Shown: positions 44,305 to 56,498 of the stretch, piece after piece
Numbering within the stretch: the stretch's first letter is position 1
Layout of the letters: each line of letters begins with the position of its first letter
NCBI RefSeq assembly: GCF_037126465.1
Contig: NC_088203.1
Span: 52,427,581 to 52,491,580 of the forward strand
Source: Ornithodoros turicata
Taxonomy: Eukaryota > Arthropoda > Arachnida > Ixodida > Argasidae
DNA length: 64,000 bases
Reading direction: 5' to 3'
The notes under the pieces: model-generated
Told to the model about the DNA's origin: nothing
Database searches by the model: none
Seen by the model: the letters and a program-made list of their open reading frames with translations, nothing else
Translations under genes and position numbers: made by a program

Positions 44305-47055
44305 TTGATGGAATTTTCTTTAATTCACTTTAATGCGAGAAGTTTAAGACGACACTTTCATGAAATAGACGATTTTTTGTGCTGCAGGCCATTGCCTTCT
44401 CTTGTCGCAATCAGCGAAACTTGGTTAAATAGCGATGAGACCTCCCTTTACCAGCAGAAAAACTACGTTTCTGAGCATGTTTGCCGTGATCAATCTCTCA
44501 CTAATGTCGGTGGTGGAGCAAGCCTCTTTATTGCTTCACAAATACGGTATATTGTCCGCAATGATATTGTCTTAGATATTCCATGTTGTGAAAGCGTATG
44601 GGTTGAAGTTGATAAGAGCTGTTTGTCCGGTGCGCATAGAAATGTTGTCGTCGGCGTGTTATATCGTTCCCCATCTGTAAATGTCACCCAATTCACTGGT
44701 TCTTTAGATATGTTGTTACACAAGTTGAGTTTGGAAAATAAGTGTGTTGTACTTACTGGTGGTATTAATATAAACTTATTAGATACTATTTCACCTACTA
44801 CTGTAGCCTTTTCTAGTTGCCTTACTAGTTACGGTTTTACATGTCCGATTACGTCCCCTACCAGAGTAACATGCAGTACATCTACTCTAATAGACCACAT
44901 ATGGGTCAAAGACTGTTTACTGTCACATGCTGAGGTTATTGAAATTGACATCACAGACCATTATGCCGTATCTGCCACTTTCCAGTCCAGACTCTGTGGC
45001 AATGATAGGGGTTCCTTCGTGCGTTTTAATTCGGAGCGCTTTGTTTGTGACGTGGCCGGTGTCGATTGGACCACCTTTTGTAAGTGTGAGCACGTTGATG
45101 AGGCATATAACACTTTTTCTGCTTGTCTTATTCATGCTATTGATCGTAACACAACCACGACTTTATCTAGGAATAAGTACTTGCATGACCGAAATCCGTG
45201 GATTACCCGTGGCATTCTTATATCAATGCGGAAGAAGCATAATCTCAGTAGGAAACTTAAGAGTAACGCATTTAATGTTAACTTGCGAGCGAGATATATG
45301 TTGTATTCCAAACATTTATCCAGAGTACTACACAGCGCTAAGAGACAGTATTTTCGTTCAAGAATTACATCTTCCACAAACGTCAAAGATAAGTGGAAAA
45401 TCGTCAATTCCTTCCTTAATAGACACAGCCGCGAGTCATTTCCTGATAAGATTACTTCCAATGGTGTAACTTATCATGATTCACATGATATCGCATCTGC
45501 TTTCGGTAATCACTTCATTTCTACAGTTAGGAATTTAACAGAGATATTGTTAGGAGAAGAATCGCAAGAGCAGGCACTTGCTAGGCGGTAGCCCAAAAGA
45601 ATGATTTATTCTCGAGCGCGTTTCCCGCGCTTCAGACCAACATCTTCTTCCTCACAATATCACAATCAGCTCAGTCACATTTTGTTCCCGTTGTACCGCG
45701 TGTATCTCAGTCTTTCTTCCTACAACCTACGTGCCCGTTGGAAGTGTCGCGTGTGATATCATCACTCCGTAACGTTTCCGCAGGTTACGATCGCATAACT
45801 GTGGCAAATCTGAAACTTGTTCGTCTCCCCTGTCCTCGCACACATTATCAATCTTTCTTTCAAACACGGCACGTTTCCTAAGGCTCTGAAACATGCCGTA
45901 ATTATTCCTCTATTTAAAAAGGGTAACACCTCAGATGTAAATAACTATCGGCCGATCTCTATCTTGCCGGCGATTAGTAAGATCTTCGAACGCTTACTCT
46001 ACAGCCGCCTTGTTAAGTATCTTAAAAAATGTAATATACTATGCAGCAATCAACACGGATTTCGTAACAAGTACTCGACTGAAACTGCCCTGATTAATTT
46101 TTGCGATAGAATTAAGTATTCGTTCGACACTGGAGGCATAGCCCCCTCGGTTTTTGTTAATTTTTCTAAAGCATTTGATTGCGTGCATCACACAATACTC
46201 CTTTCCAAATTAACAGATTATGGAATTTGCGGTCCAGCTCTATCACTTATACAAAGTTCTTTGCAAGCCAGAATACAGGTTGTAAAATTTAAAGATAGTA
46301 CTTCATCCCCTGCTGTGTTACATGCTGGTGTCCCACAAGGTTCTACATTAGGCCCACTTCTCTTCCTCGTTTATATAAATGATCTCCCCTTATGCATTCA
46401 TCATTCACATGTTTTTTTTTGTTTGCTGACGACACTACTCTGCTCATCACTGGCCGACACGTCATGCAAATGGTTTCAGATCTTCAATCCGACATTGACA
46501 ACTTGATTGGATGGTGCCATGTAAATGGCCTAAAATTAAACGCTACAAAGACTGTTTCCATGATATTTCAGTCCTCAGCGTAGCGTGGATTTTTGCCCTA
46601 CGTTGTCCATTCACGACGCCCCTATTCAGTTTAGCAAAGAGGTCAAATTTCTTGGCGCGCTTTTCGACCATCATTTACGTTTTCTGTCCCATATTCGAAG
46701 TATCATACGTAAAACCTCTTATGGTATTAGCGTCCTTACTAGAACTCGACACTTCTTTCCTGCGCCCATAGTTTTAAACCTTTACTACGCTTTTGTGCAC
46801 TCACATTTTTCTTATTGTGCAAGTGTCTGGGGCCTTACTTACAACACCCATTTACGTGCTCTGGAAACTGTTCATAATCGTGCTATAAGGATTATGTTTC
46901 GATTACCATACTTGTCTTCTGTTGCTACAATCATGCACGATCACCAGATACTAGCTATTAAACAAATAATAACGTGTGCACAATGTGTCAGCATGTGGCC
47001 TTTCAAGTGTTCGCAGCATCAAGGGTGTCCTCTGGATAGCCTTCTATTTTTGTAA
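44305..47055 (+). pseudogene. LINE ORF2 remnant, endonuclease and reverse transcriptase
   Basis: The endonuclease is uninterrupted over 44305-45591 and has the expected AISETWL and DITDHYAV boxes, but the G-D-(I/F)-N box reads TGGININLL, so its aspartate is lost. The reverse transcriptase (NNYRPISILPAISKIFERLL, GVPQGSTLGPLLFLVYINDL) has VNFSKAFD where VDFSKAFD is usual. A T run near 46410 shifts the frame just before the catalytic FADD, which is itself intact. Further shifts occur near 45590 and 46580. It is an inactive copy. Confidence 0.8.
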
Positions 47056-47966
47056 GATACCTACGTGCAATATTTCCTTTTCTGCTGGTGCATTTTGGTA
47101 CATTGGTGTCTTCCGTATGTCTCTCCATATCCACACAATATACAGGGTGTTTATTTATATTCGCATCAGGGCAGCGCTCATTTGGCAGGTTGGCTGTGTT
47201 AATTTTCGCTAATTAACCTATCTGTAGTTACAAACATTTCCGACATTTCATGACTCATGTGTTTGTACGAGGGGTGTTCAAGTCAAACCAGGACTTTTCA
47301 TTTTTCGCAAAAGTAAAATGAACTAACAGGCGAGAAATTAGTTTTATTTTTCAACGTAATCCCCAGCTGCACTAATGCACTTGTCCCAGAGTTTCACGAG
47401 GGCTTGGATGCCAGCAGCGTAGAAATCCATACCGGCGCGTAGCAGCCATGATCGCACCGATTACTTGACCTCGTCGTCGTAGCTGAAGTGGCGGCCCTCA
47501 TGGAACGTCTTCAGTGGCCCGAAAAGATGGAAATCGCTGGGGGCGAGGTCTGGACTGTAAGGGGGATGTGGCAGCAACCAGGGTGACGAACCACAAAAAA
47601 ATACCGGTTCGATTCGGGTTCGCGTTGCTTTGATTTCGTTCCGGTTCGGCCACGCCAAAACTCGAACCGGTTCGCAGCCCCGAACCAGTTCAACGCTTCC
47701 ATTGTATGTGTTTCATAAAACTGCTTTTATCAGGAAATGCGTGGCAATAGCTTACTGCTGTTGTCTGCTTTGACGTTTTCAGCGGTCAGGTACTCCCTTT
47801 AGCGAGAGAAAGGAGAAATTGATGAACACTTATTGTAAACAGAGTCCACGCTGATGAAGCGGTGTAGTCCTGCTACTTTCTGTTCCCAAAATCTCTTTTT
47901 TCACACGCACATTGCCAGCAAAGTACACTTAAAGGAAGCCTAAATATGATGGACAGCACATCAGTA

Positions 47967-48018
47967 CGGTTACAGATCGATTCACGCTGTGGATGCAGCG
48001 TGAATCGATCTGAAACCG
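47967..48018. repeat. Hairpin, 23-bp arms and 6-nt loop
   Basis: CAGATCGATTCACGCTG at the left pairs with CAGCGTGAATCGATCTG at the right around TGGATG; one mismatch lies towards the base. It is inside the hAT-like element. Confidence 0.85.
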
Positions 48019-48235
48019 AAGCATGTCGAAAATAAGTCTGCCAGCCTTGCTCTGTCCGAGCTCACAGCGGTGTACCAGTTGATCCACAACGTAGCGTTCC
48101 ACGCGTTGCAGAAGTCTCTCCATATCGCGTTTGTTCAAAAGTTTACCTCTGTTTGTCGTCGTGAGTCCTTCCGTGACAGCATGGAGGCATCCGAAATTTT
48201 ACCAACATGCTTCCGGCGGTCTTTACGCGTCCTCC

Positions 48236-48368
48236 GAAGCGTACGGATTTTGCGGATCGGATGCGGATGTTGCGTTTTGCTCAGCGGATCGGATGAGGAT
48301 ATAAACGGTTGTGTATGCTGCGGATCGGATGCGGATAACGTGTGCGCGGATGCGAGTCGTACGCGGAT
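48236..48368. repeat. GCGGATCGGATGCGGAT-type minisatellite
   Basis: At least five irregular copies of GCGGAT(CGGAT)GCGGATG words occur within 130 bp inside the hAT-like element. Confidence 0.65.
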
Positions 48369-49377
48369 GCCAAAAATCTCATCCACGCAAGGCTCTAGCT
48401 CAAAGTATACTCACAATACGTCCTGGTTCGACTGTGAAGTGAAAATTTCCGAAATTCATGATATGGACGCGGGATGATGATACCAATGTGTCTTCGTTCT
48501 GGGATTGTGAGGAACTCTTATGCTGACTTCTTTTATGTCTAAGCCGTTTTGTTGCGAACCGGTGACCGCTATTATTTTTTACGGTTCTGCTCCGGTCCGG
48601 GTTCAACAGTGTCATGAAAATTTCGGTTCGGGTTCGGTTCTGGCAAAAATAACGGTTCGGGTTCGGTTCGACACCCTGGCCAGCAACTCCCAGCCAAGTT
48701 CATGTAAGGTGCACGTCGTGAGATGCGCGGTATGCGGGCGTGCATTGTCCTGTAGGAGGAGGTCTCCTTTGGTGATGAGGCCCAGCCGCTTTTGCTTCAG
48801 CGCCTTATGCACATTCCTGAGAACCTGGCAGTAATATGCGCTATTGATGATGGTACTACTGGGTAAAATCAAGAAAATCAACATGAACAACGTCAGCCTT
48901 GTCTCAGAAAACCGGGGCCGTGACCTTACCCGCAGACGGGGTGCTTCAGAACTTCTTGGGAGCTGGCGAGGCCGGATGCTTCCGCTGTTGTGATGCGCGT
49001 TTAGACTCAGGAGTGAAATGGTGCATCCACGTTTCATCGCACGTGATGATCCGATCGGGAACGGCTGTCCTTCAGTGTCAAAATGGTACCTTAGCTCTTG
49101 GGAGATTTGCAGTCTTCTCTGCCGGTCGAACACGGAGAGCTGCCTCGGGACCCAATAGGCACTAACGTTCCGAAACAGGAGGTGTTCAACGTTCCCAAAG
49201 AAAGGTCCGTCTTTCGAGCCAGTTCGAGACATGTTATCCGTCGGTACTTGAGGATCAGGCGCTCCACAAGTTGGATGTTCTCAGGAACTCTGACACTGGG
49301 CTCTGAACCGCCCCGGCAGGGATCGTCCTGCACTAATCTACGGCCATCTCGGAACCGTTTGCACCACTCAAACGCTT

Positions 49378-49443
49378 TGATGATGATGATGATTAGGATT
49401 TTAATGGCGCAAAGGCAACTTTGGCCATAGAGCGCAACGACAA
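49378..49443 (+). mobile_element. LINE-tail insertion with target duplication
   Basis: (ATG)n TTAGGATTTTAATGGCGCAA ... GAGCGC is flanked on both sides by TCAAACGCTTTG, a clear target duplication of about 12 bp. It interrupts the mariner transposase frame. Confidence 0.8.
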
Positions 49444-49833
49444 TCAAACGCTTTGCTGCGACTAAGTGTATCGTGGCTATACTGAGCCTGGAGTCTTCTG
49501 TGAATTTCAGATGACTTTACGCCTTCATTCACGAGAAACTACATGACAATTCGCTGTTCGATGTGCGCGCTTACCTCGTGGTCGGCCATCTTGTCCAGCA
49601 CGTGTCTTCTGTTTTGCGCAAACTTTGGACCACCACGTGGTGAACGCGGAGGCCTGTCGCGTGTGAAAATGACAAAAAAGAAGTAGCGCGAGCCATTTGT
49701 ACACTCAGGAGACAGAAAGTTCTGGTTTGACTTGAACAGCCCTCGTAACTACGGATAGATTAATTAGCGAAAATTCACATAACCCACCTGCCAAATGAGC
49801 GCTACTCTGTTGCGAATAAAAATGAACATCCTG

Positions 49834-49996
49834 TATAAAAAGCCGCACGTTGGCGTAACATTTACGGGCAGGTGCTGGATTCAAGCAAGACGTACGCAAA
49901 TCCTAATATTGTAGACTCGCTTGTCACCACGATGTCTATGATTGCTAAACTTCTGGAAAAAAAAGCACGCCGATCCACGTTACTACTGCTCTTGAT
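49834..49996. other. Spacer between elements
   Basis: No gene or repeat recognised. Confidence 0.4.
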
Positions 49997-50792
49997 TTAA
50001 AGGTACTGTAAAGCAGCACCGATCAAATGTCATTCAGTGTGGTTATTCGATAGTCCAAGCCACCAGAACAAAAACGGCGCAAGTTTCATTCCAATCGACG
50101 GTGCAATTAGAATATTACAATTAAGGATTACGGGCAACACTGTACTCGGTATTCGAAATGAATCCGTACTCCTGCCACATACGGCGGCAACCACATTGCA
50201 TGCGTAGAACACTGGGCCCGACATAGCAATCCACCACAAAATCCGCCCCTGCAATCCACAGAACTATCCACATCTGAGGATAAGCGGATAAGCAAACTGA
50301 AATGCCGTTGAAAAAAAAATGTGTCAGACGTTCAAGAAGCCAGGCAGCGTCGGGACTTGTTTGTTCACAGAGGTTCACAGAGAGAGCTTGTTCGTTCAGA
50401 AGAGGCCGCGAACAGAAGGAGCGCTGCGCAGCAGAGAAGTAGGGCGAGCCTCCATCGAACAGTGGCCGGCGCTGGGGTACTTCGCAAAAAACACTGTTAA
50501 CAGGAGTTTCAGAATGCATAGGTAAACAGGGAAACTAATATTTTGGTTACTAAAATAACGAAGTTCCGATGTAATAGTGTGTGATACCAATTTTCAGTGT
50601 TGCCCGCTGTACAGGGGGTTGTTTGACACCAGGCGTCGCACCGCTCCACTACGCCGCATTTTTCATGGCAAATTGAACATATTTACAGCGCTTGTCGGTC
50701 GTATGGTTCAGCATATGGTATTAAGGAGCAACAAAGTCTCTAGTCACATCACCGGCATATCATGCTTGTCTACTGCTTTACAGTACCTTTAA
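49997..50792. mobile_element. MITE with TTAA at both ends
   Basis: TTAAAGGTACTGTAAAGCAG at the left and CTGCTTTACAGTACCTTTAA at the right form a perfect 20-bp inverted repeat. Read as TTAA plus a 16-bp terminal repeat, this resembles piggyBac-type target use; that is inference. Internal frames are short and not recognised. It lies just upstream of the gypsy gag remnant. Confidence 0.75.
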
Positions 50793-50894
50793 CGTCGACT
50801 CTGCCTACGTACTCCGGAACAGACAATGACAACCTCAACGAATGGTGCACCGCAATCGACTCAGTGCGCAACAGGTCTTTATGAAGTGCCTCAG

Positions 50895-51515
50895 CAACCG
50901 TAAGCGCCGCCATTTCACAACTTCGAGGACGTGCTCTCGAGTGGCACAAGACGGACGGAATCGCATACACCGAATGGACGCACTCGATAGCTGCATTGAA
51001 AAAGGAATTCGACAAGCCAGTTCTGTTCTTCCAGTGGATGACGAACGTGAACGCACGAAAGCAACAACCCAACGAATCTATTTTGGATTACATGTACTCG
51101 CGACTCGAGCGCATACGAAGAGCGAAGTACAATCTGACCGATGCAGATATTGTCGACTAGCTGATTCAAGGTGTATCGTGCACGACACAAAGGCCTGTGC
51201 TTGCAGCGTACTACGACCTTCGCCGATGCACTGTGAGCGAATTTTTGCAGTACGCGGGTCAGATCGACAGACAACAAGGAGGTTTGAACCACAAGCCATA
51301 TATTTCCAAGGACTCCGTCAAGGTGAACACGTCATCGCCGCCCCGTTGGCAACAGCGCACGACGCCAGTACAGTCAAATTCCACACCACGTAACCAAACG
51401 CCTGCTGTTCCAATACCCGGTGAACCTCTTATCAAGCCAGATTAAGTCACACCCGATATGTGCGCCAGGTGTTTTCGAACGGGACATCGTGCAAGGCAAT
51501 GTGATCTCCCAGGGT
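50895..51515 (+). pseudogene. Ty3/gypsy gag remnant
   Basis: The frame reads ISQLRGRALEWHKTDGIAYT and TEWTHSIAALKKEFDKPV, typical of the capsid region of arthropod gypsy gag, then RLERIRRAKYNLTDADIVD. An in-frame TAG occurs near 51157 and a TAA near 51443, after which a zinc knuckle CARCFRTGHRARQC (C-x2-C-x4-H-x4-C) is still readable. The start of gag is missing or lies upstream of the MITE. Confidence 0.75.
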
Positions 51516-51928
51516 GCGTTTTCTTATTCAACCCGAGTAGCGAGGAGTTGGGTAACGACGTCAGAGCCTTTATGATCACGTGACTCCAGAGTAGCCACCT
51601 TTGACCGTAATTTTCGAACGGCTAGAGTTACTCTGCGCTCAAAATGGCGGACTGGCCTGACGGGCGAGACGATATGGAACTGGGGACATTCTCAAGCTTC
51701 GTTCTACAGGAAATCGTAATGGGAGGTATGCTTATTGTGTATGTGATGATGATGATGATTAGGACTTTTCTGGCGCAGCGACTACAAAGGTCATAATGCG
51801 CCAAACCATGGTTATGAACACAGATAAATTAAGTTATAAGAGAAAAGTGAATGAAATTCAACCTAAAAATATACTGATATAATTAAAAGAAGTGTGCGTA
51901 AAGTTCTCTTGCGGAAAGTAACTAAAAG

Positions 51929-54900
51929 TTATAGGCCCCCAAACAGGCCTATGTCCCTAAAAAACTTCTCGACATTATCAAAAGAAATGACAGGCTCATC
52001 ACCCAACAAGAGTGCTGGGTGAAGAGGCGTACAATGCTTGTAGCATTCTGTGAAGTAGCGCTGGCGATGATGTTCATGTTCTGGGCACGTGATGAGAATA
52101 CGAAGGATGGAGAGTTGTTTGTTACAACTGGTGCACCACGGTGGCTCCTCTCCACGCAGTAGGTGGCCGTGCGACAAATATGTGTGCCCAATTCTGAGCC
52201 TGTGTCTCAACACCTCCTGGAGACGTTGTTGAATTGCATGTACCTTAAGCCCTACGTGTGGTTTTATGAGATGAAGCTTGTTCAGAGCTTGTTCATCCCA
52301 GAACTGCTGCCATTTTGCGTTGATGGCCTTCTTTAATGTACGTCTGAAGTCATGGAAAGGGATGTCGAATGGGCTAATTTCTGATGAAAAAGCTGTTGCT
52401 GCGGCTCGGTCTGCAAGTTCATTTCCTGGGATACCCACGTGACTGGGCACCCAGCAAAATGTTAAGTTATAACCTCTGTTTATTATCCTACTGGCCAAAG
52501 AACGTGCTCTACGGACTAGAAGGTTCTTAGCCCGCTGCAGACCACTCATAGCATGCAGAGAGCTAAGTGAGTCTGTGTAAATTACTCCAGATTTAACATG
52601 CGTTTGCAATATACAGTCGACCCCCGTTTATCCGGACGGTGCCGTTCCCGGCGAAATCGTCCGGATACCGGGGCATCCGGATAAATGAAACGACCGAATA
52701 GAAACGTCCTACAGAGCAAGGTTTAATTAAAACACAGAAATCACAGCTGTTACATAGTATAGGCACTCGATTCCTGCAAACTTTTTGCTAATTGCATAGA
52801 GTTGAGTCACGCTGTTGCGCTGCTCGAAGAATGTCAGTGCAGTCAGGCAACAGCAGCAATCACACCGTCATCAGTCATAGCTGCACAGGCGTCATCATCC
52901 TTATCAACGTCAACGTAGTCAGAAACCGCAGCATCATCAACGGCAGTCGCGGTGAGCCTCTGTATCAGGGATCGCAGCTCAGCTAGGGGAATGTCTTCAT
53001 CGGCCAACGGGCCGTGAGCAGCAGGCCCTCGGGTTCGAGTTTTCCCCTCTAGAACCGGACAGTTGCTCGACATATTTCCAAATGACTCGACTGGTCAACG
53101 TAACCCAACGCACACAAATAGAAAAGGGGGTCATCGTGCACGGTTGTCTCCCCTACGGAGGAATGTAGGTCCCTGACGTGTGACGGGAATAACCCCAACA
53201 CAGCGTCTCCTCTTACTCACGGTAGTCCGGATAACTGAAGCTGGATTACAAGAATTTTCGACTTTCGTTCCCTGGAGTTCTTGTCCGAGTCCGGAAGCTG
53301 AAGTCTGGATAAACGAGAACAAAATACATGGAGGAAAATCCATTCCCATGCCTTTTGTCCGGATACCGCGGGATCCGGATAAATGAAGTCCGGATAAACG
53401 GGGGTCGACTGTAAAATTAAGCGCCAAGATGAGTGCATATACTTCAGCAGTAAAAATGGATGCTGCTGGATTTAAACGGTGTGACCGCGTCACCGCCGCA
53501 GATACCATGGCACAGGAAACGCTGTCAGCAGTCCGTGACCCATCTGTGTATATTTCAGTGTGGTCACCAAAGGAATGTTTTAATTCGAAGAACTCTTGCT
53601 GAGGGCAAGGGGTGACGTATCCTTTTTATTTTACTTAGTTAAGGAGTAGTTGAACTGTGGCTGTGATTGCCAAGGAGCACATTCGTCACCCTGTTCTAGG
53701 ATCCAGGAGTCCTGATACAAAAAATTATAAAACTCTTGATACTGCAAGACTCGCATGCTAAAAGGCCGTACCACTGTTGGTCTGTTTACAAATAGTCGCT
53801 GAAGCCGTGTGCCTTGGACACAAGGCATGGCGGGATTCTGACAATGGCTTTTGACTTTAAGACCATAAAGAATAGTAAGGTAAGACCGTCGTCTGTCCAG
53901 ATACCACTCATTAGACTCGACGTACAAACTTTCCACTGGAGAGGTGCGGAAAGCTCCAAGTGCTAACTGGAGGCCCTGATGGTGTACTGGGTCAATTAAC
54001 CTGAGGACTGACGTACGAGCAGAACTGTAAACAATACAACCATAGTCCATCTTCGACCGAATTACTGATGTATATATTTTCTGGAGGGTTGTTCTGTCTG
54101 CTCCCCAAGACTTGTGAGCGATAACTTTCATGAGACTTAAAGACTTTATGCATTTTGCTTTTAGTTGCTTGATGTGCGGCAAAAACGTAAGCTTTCTATC
54201 AAATGCCATTCCCAGAAATCTGCGTTCTTCTCGGACAGCAATGTTCTCACCATTCATGTAAAGTGTAGGGTTCGGAAATAGTCCATTTTTTCTCGTGAAC
54301 CGAACACTGATAGTCTTTTCCGGGGAGAACTTGAATCCGTTCTGGTCTGCCCATTTAACCAGTCTGTTTATCGCCAGTTGTAGTTGCCTCTCACAAGTTG
54401 CCAAATTTGCAGAGGAGTATGAAATTTGAATGTCATCAACGTACAACGAATACGATATAGACGGAGGAATTGCAGTGGCTATGGAGTTCATTTTCACAAT
54501 GAATAATGTCACACTGAGCACGGAGCCCTGAGGAACTCCATTCTCCTGAAGAAATGGTTGTGATAGAGTGCTGCCCATTTGGACCCTGAAAGTTCGATCT
54601 TGGAGAAAGTTAATGATACAGCGTAAAAGCCGGCCCCGTATCCCTAAAAAGTATAGATCCCGGATGATCCCATACCTCCAAGCGGTATCATATGCCTTTT
54701 CTAAATCGAAGAATATAGAGGCACAGTGACTCCGCCTGACAAACGCTTCTCGGATTGTGGTCTCCAAACGAACAAGATGGTCTGTTGTTCAACGTGCAGC
54801 TCGGAATCCACATTGGTACTTATCAAGACAGTTATTGCATTCAAGATAATACACTAGTCGGTTGTTCACCATTCTTTCGAATGTTTTGCCCAAACAGCTG

Positions 54901-56447
54901 GTGAGGGCAATGGGCCTGTAGCTGGTGGGATTTGATGCTTCTTTGCCAGGTTTGAGAAGTGGAATTACAATTGCTACCTTCCATGCTGCTGGCATCTGCC
55001 CTTTATCCCAGACTTTGTTGAAGAAGTTTAGAAGACACCCTTTGGATTCCTCTGGTAAGTGGGTGATCATGGAATAGGTGACCCTGTCTGGACCAGGAGC
55101 ACTGACCTTCACTGAGGACATTGCTCGCTGGAGCTCTATCATAGTGAACGGCTGGTTGTATGTATAATTTTCACCACCCACAGTTGAAATGACTTGCTTT
55201 TCTGCACGGCTCTTTACAGACAAGAACGTTTTGCTGTAATGTGCAGAACTGGAAACATTTTGAAAATGTTCATCTAGGAGGTCCGCCTGTTCGTCTAAAC
55301 TCTGACGTGGAACACCATTGACTTGAAGGAGGGGAATGGAAAAACTCTGGTAGTCTCCTTTAATTTTCCGGAGCCTATCCCATACTTTCCTTGATGGGGT
55401 TCCATGTGTTAAAGAAGAAACAAAGTTGTGCCAAGAATACCTTTTTGCTTGCTTTCGAGTCCACCTTGCTTTGGCACGTGCTTTTTTGAAGGCAAGACGA
55501 TTCTGTGATGTGGGGTATCTACGAAAGGTACCCCAGGCACGATTCTGTTCCTTTCTAGTCTTTGCGCAATCGTCAGTCCACCAAGGTTTCGGACGCTTGG
55601 GGAGCCGACCCAATGTCTGTGGAATAGATTGTTTGGCGGCATCTATGATTGCGCTTGTAACTAAAGTGTTTGCCTCTTCGACAGACATGTGTTCAAAAGA
55701 AAAGGACTGGAGTTTGACTTCCCTTTGGAATAAGCTCCAGTCAGCCTGAGCTAGTTTCCATCGGGGTGGTCGTGTTGTGAGTGTATTTGTAGCACCACAC
55801 AATTTCACGATAACAGGAAAGTGGTCACTCCCTCGTGGATTTTGTTCAACTGCCCAGTCTAAACTGGTAAACAGCGAGGGACTGCACAGCGAGATATCTA
55901 GAGAAGAAAAGCTTTGTGTCGCTGCATTAACGTAAGTAGCTTGTCCCGTGTTGAGCAAGCAAATTGACCTTGACATCAAAACGCTTTCCAGCATTTTCCC
56001 TCTGACGTCTAACCTTCTGCTGCCCCACAGGGGGCTGTGAACATTCAGGTCCCCAAGAATAAGGAAAGGTTGAGGCAGCTGGTCACAAAGATGCTCAAAG
56101 TCTCTTTGGTGGATTACTACTGAAGGGGGCAGGTACAATGAACACACTGTAATGACCCTGTCAAGGCATATTTGTACAGCTACAGCCTCAAGGTCTGTAA
56201 CAAGTGGAACAGAATTGGAAGGAATGGACTGCGGAGTAATCGGAGCCACACCCCCAGATGAATGTGAGGTGTCCGTACGATCCTTTCGAAAAACATTATA
56301 TCTTCGAAATGGGTTTATACTCTATTTGTTCAGGTATGTCTCTTGCAAACAGAAACAGACAGCTTTGTACTTTTCAAGAAGGTCATGTATGTCATATATG
56401 TTGGTGAAGAGGCCTCGACAGTTCCATTGCAGAAGGACCTGTCCCAT
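51929..56447 (-). pseudogene. LINE ORF2: endonuclease, reverse transcriptase, RNase H
   Basis: ATG 56447 opens the endonuclease (LLQWNCRGLF, FCLQETYLNK) with an in-frame TAG at 56322. The LGDLNVHSPLW and GSDHFPV catalytic boxes are intact. The reverse transcriptase contains SYRPIALTSCLGKTFERMVN, FFDLEKAYDTAW, NGVPQGSVLS and YVDDIQISY; a single in-frame TGA lies at 54789. After a frame change near 53600, RNase H begins (EIYTDGSRTAD, FTAEVYALILAL), is interrupted by the Tigger-like element, and resumes (VIYTDSLSSLHAMSG, FCWVPSHVGIPGNELADRAA). Nearly every catalytic residue survives, so inactivation looks recent. Confidence 0.85.
52614..53411 (-). mobile_element. Tigger/pogo-like deletion derivative
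   Basis: The ends CAGTCGACCCCCGTTTATCC and GGATAAACGGGGGTCGACTG are inverted and flanked by TA at 52612 and 53412. A minus-strand stretch (53073-52843; AELRSLIQRLTATAVDDAAV, VDVDKDDDACAAMTDDGVI) looks like the acidic C-terminal tail of a Tigger transposase, so this is an internally deleted autonomous element. Confidence 0.85.
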
Positions 56448-56498
56448 GAAAAGGATTGTGGTTAAGAAAAACAAGGAGACTTTGACCATTATGTGCAT

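Larger units (their letters stand above)
43450..47060 (+). mobile_element. Near full-length but inactive non-LTR retrotransposon
   Basis: The order is 5' direct repeats, ORF1 (43537-44144), endonuclease (44305-45591), reverse transcriptase (about 45790-46583) and a C-terminal segment (46585-47055). No RNase H domain follows, which fits the CR1/L2/Jockey side of LINE diversity. All parts are broken by frameshifts or substitutions of key residues. A 5' end this complete is unusual among LINE copies. Confidence 0.8.
47579..48678. mobile_element. hAT-like non-autonomous element inside the mariner
   Basis: The ends CAGGGTGACGAACC (left) and GGTTCGACACCCTG (right) are inverted. Flanks share CAGCAAC, so the target duplication is about 7-8 bp, as for hAT elements, though one base differs. 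Removing it rejoins the mariner frame (LGWELL to PHPPYSPDL). The ends are full of CCGGTTCG/GGTTCGGG words. There is no coding capacity. Confidence 0.75.
47268..49745 (-). mobile_element. Dead mariner element with nested insertions
   Basis: Inverted ends start CGAGGGGTGTTCAAGTCAAA on the left and end TTTGACTTGAACAGCCCTCG on the right, flanked by TA at 47266 and 49746. The minus-strand transposase starts at ATG 49589 (MADHEVSAHIEQRIVM, then a TAG). Readable blocks are AFEWCKRFRDGRRLVQDD, CDETWMHHF with the first catalytic Asp, LLQDNARPHTAH with the second, and YSPDLAPSDFHLFGPLK with the third. It is broken by stops, frameshifts, a 66-bp LINE-tail insertion and a 1.1-kb hAT-like insertion. Confidence 0.85.
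47143..49833. mobile_element. Palindromic MITE split by a mariner
   Basis: The left part (47143-47265) and the right part (49748-49833) are inverted repeats over about 85 bp (CAGCGCTCATTTGGCAGGTT; ACCTGCCAAATGAGCGCTAC; TTTTCGCTAATTAA), starting CAGGGTGT and ending ACATCCTG. TA flanks each end. Without the insert the MITE is only about 210 bp. Confidence 0.8.
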
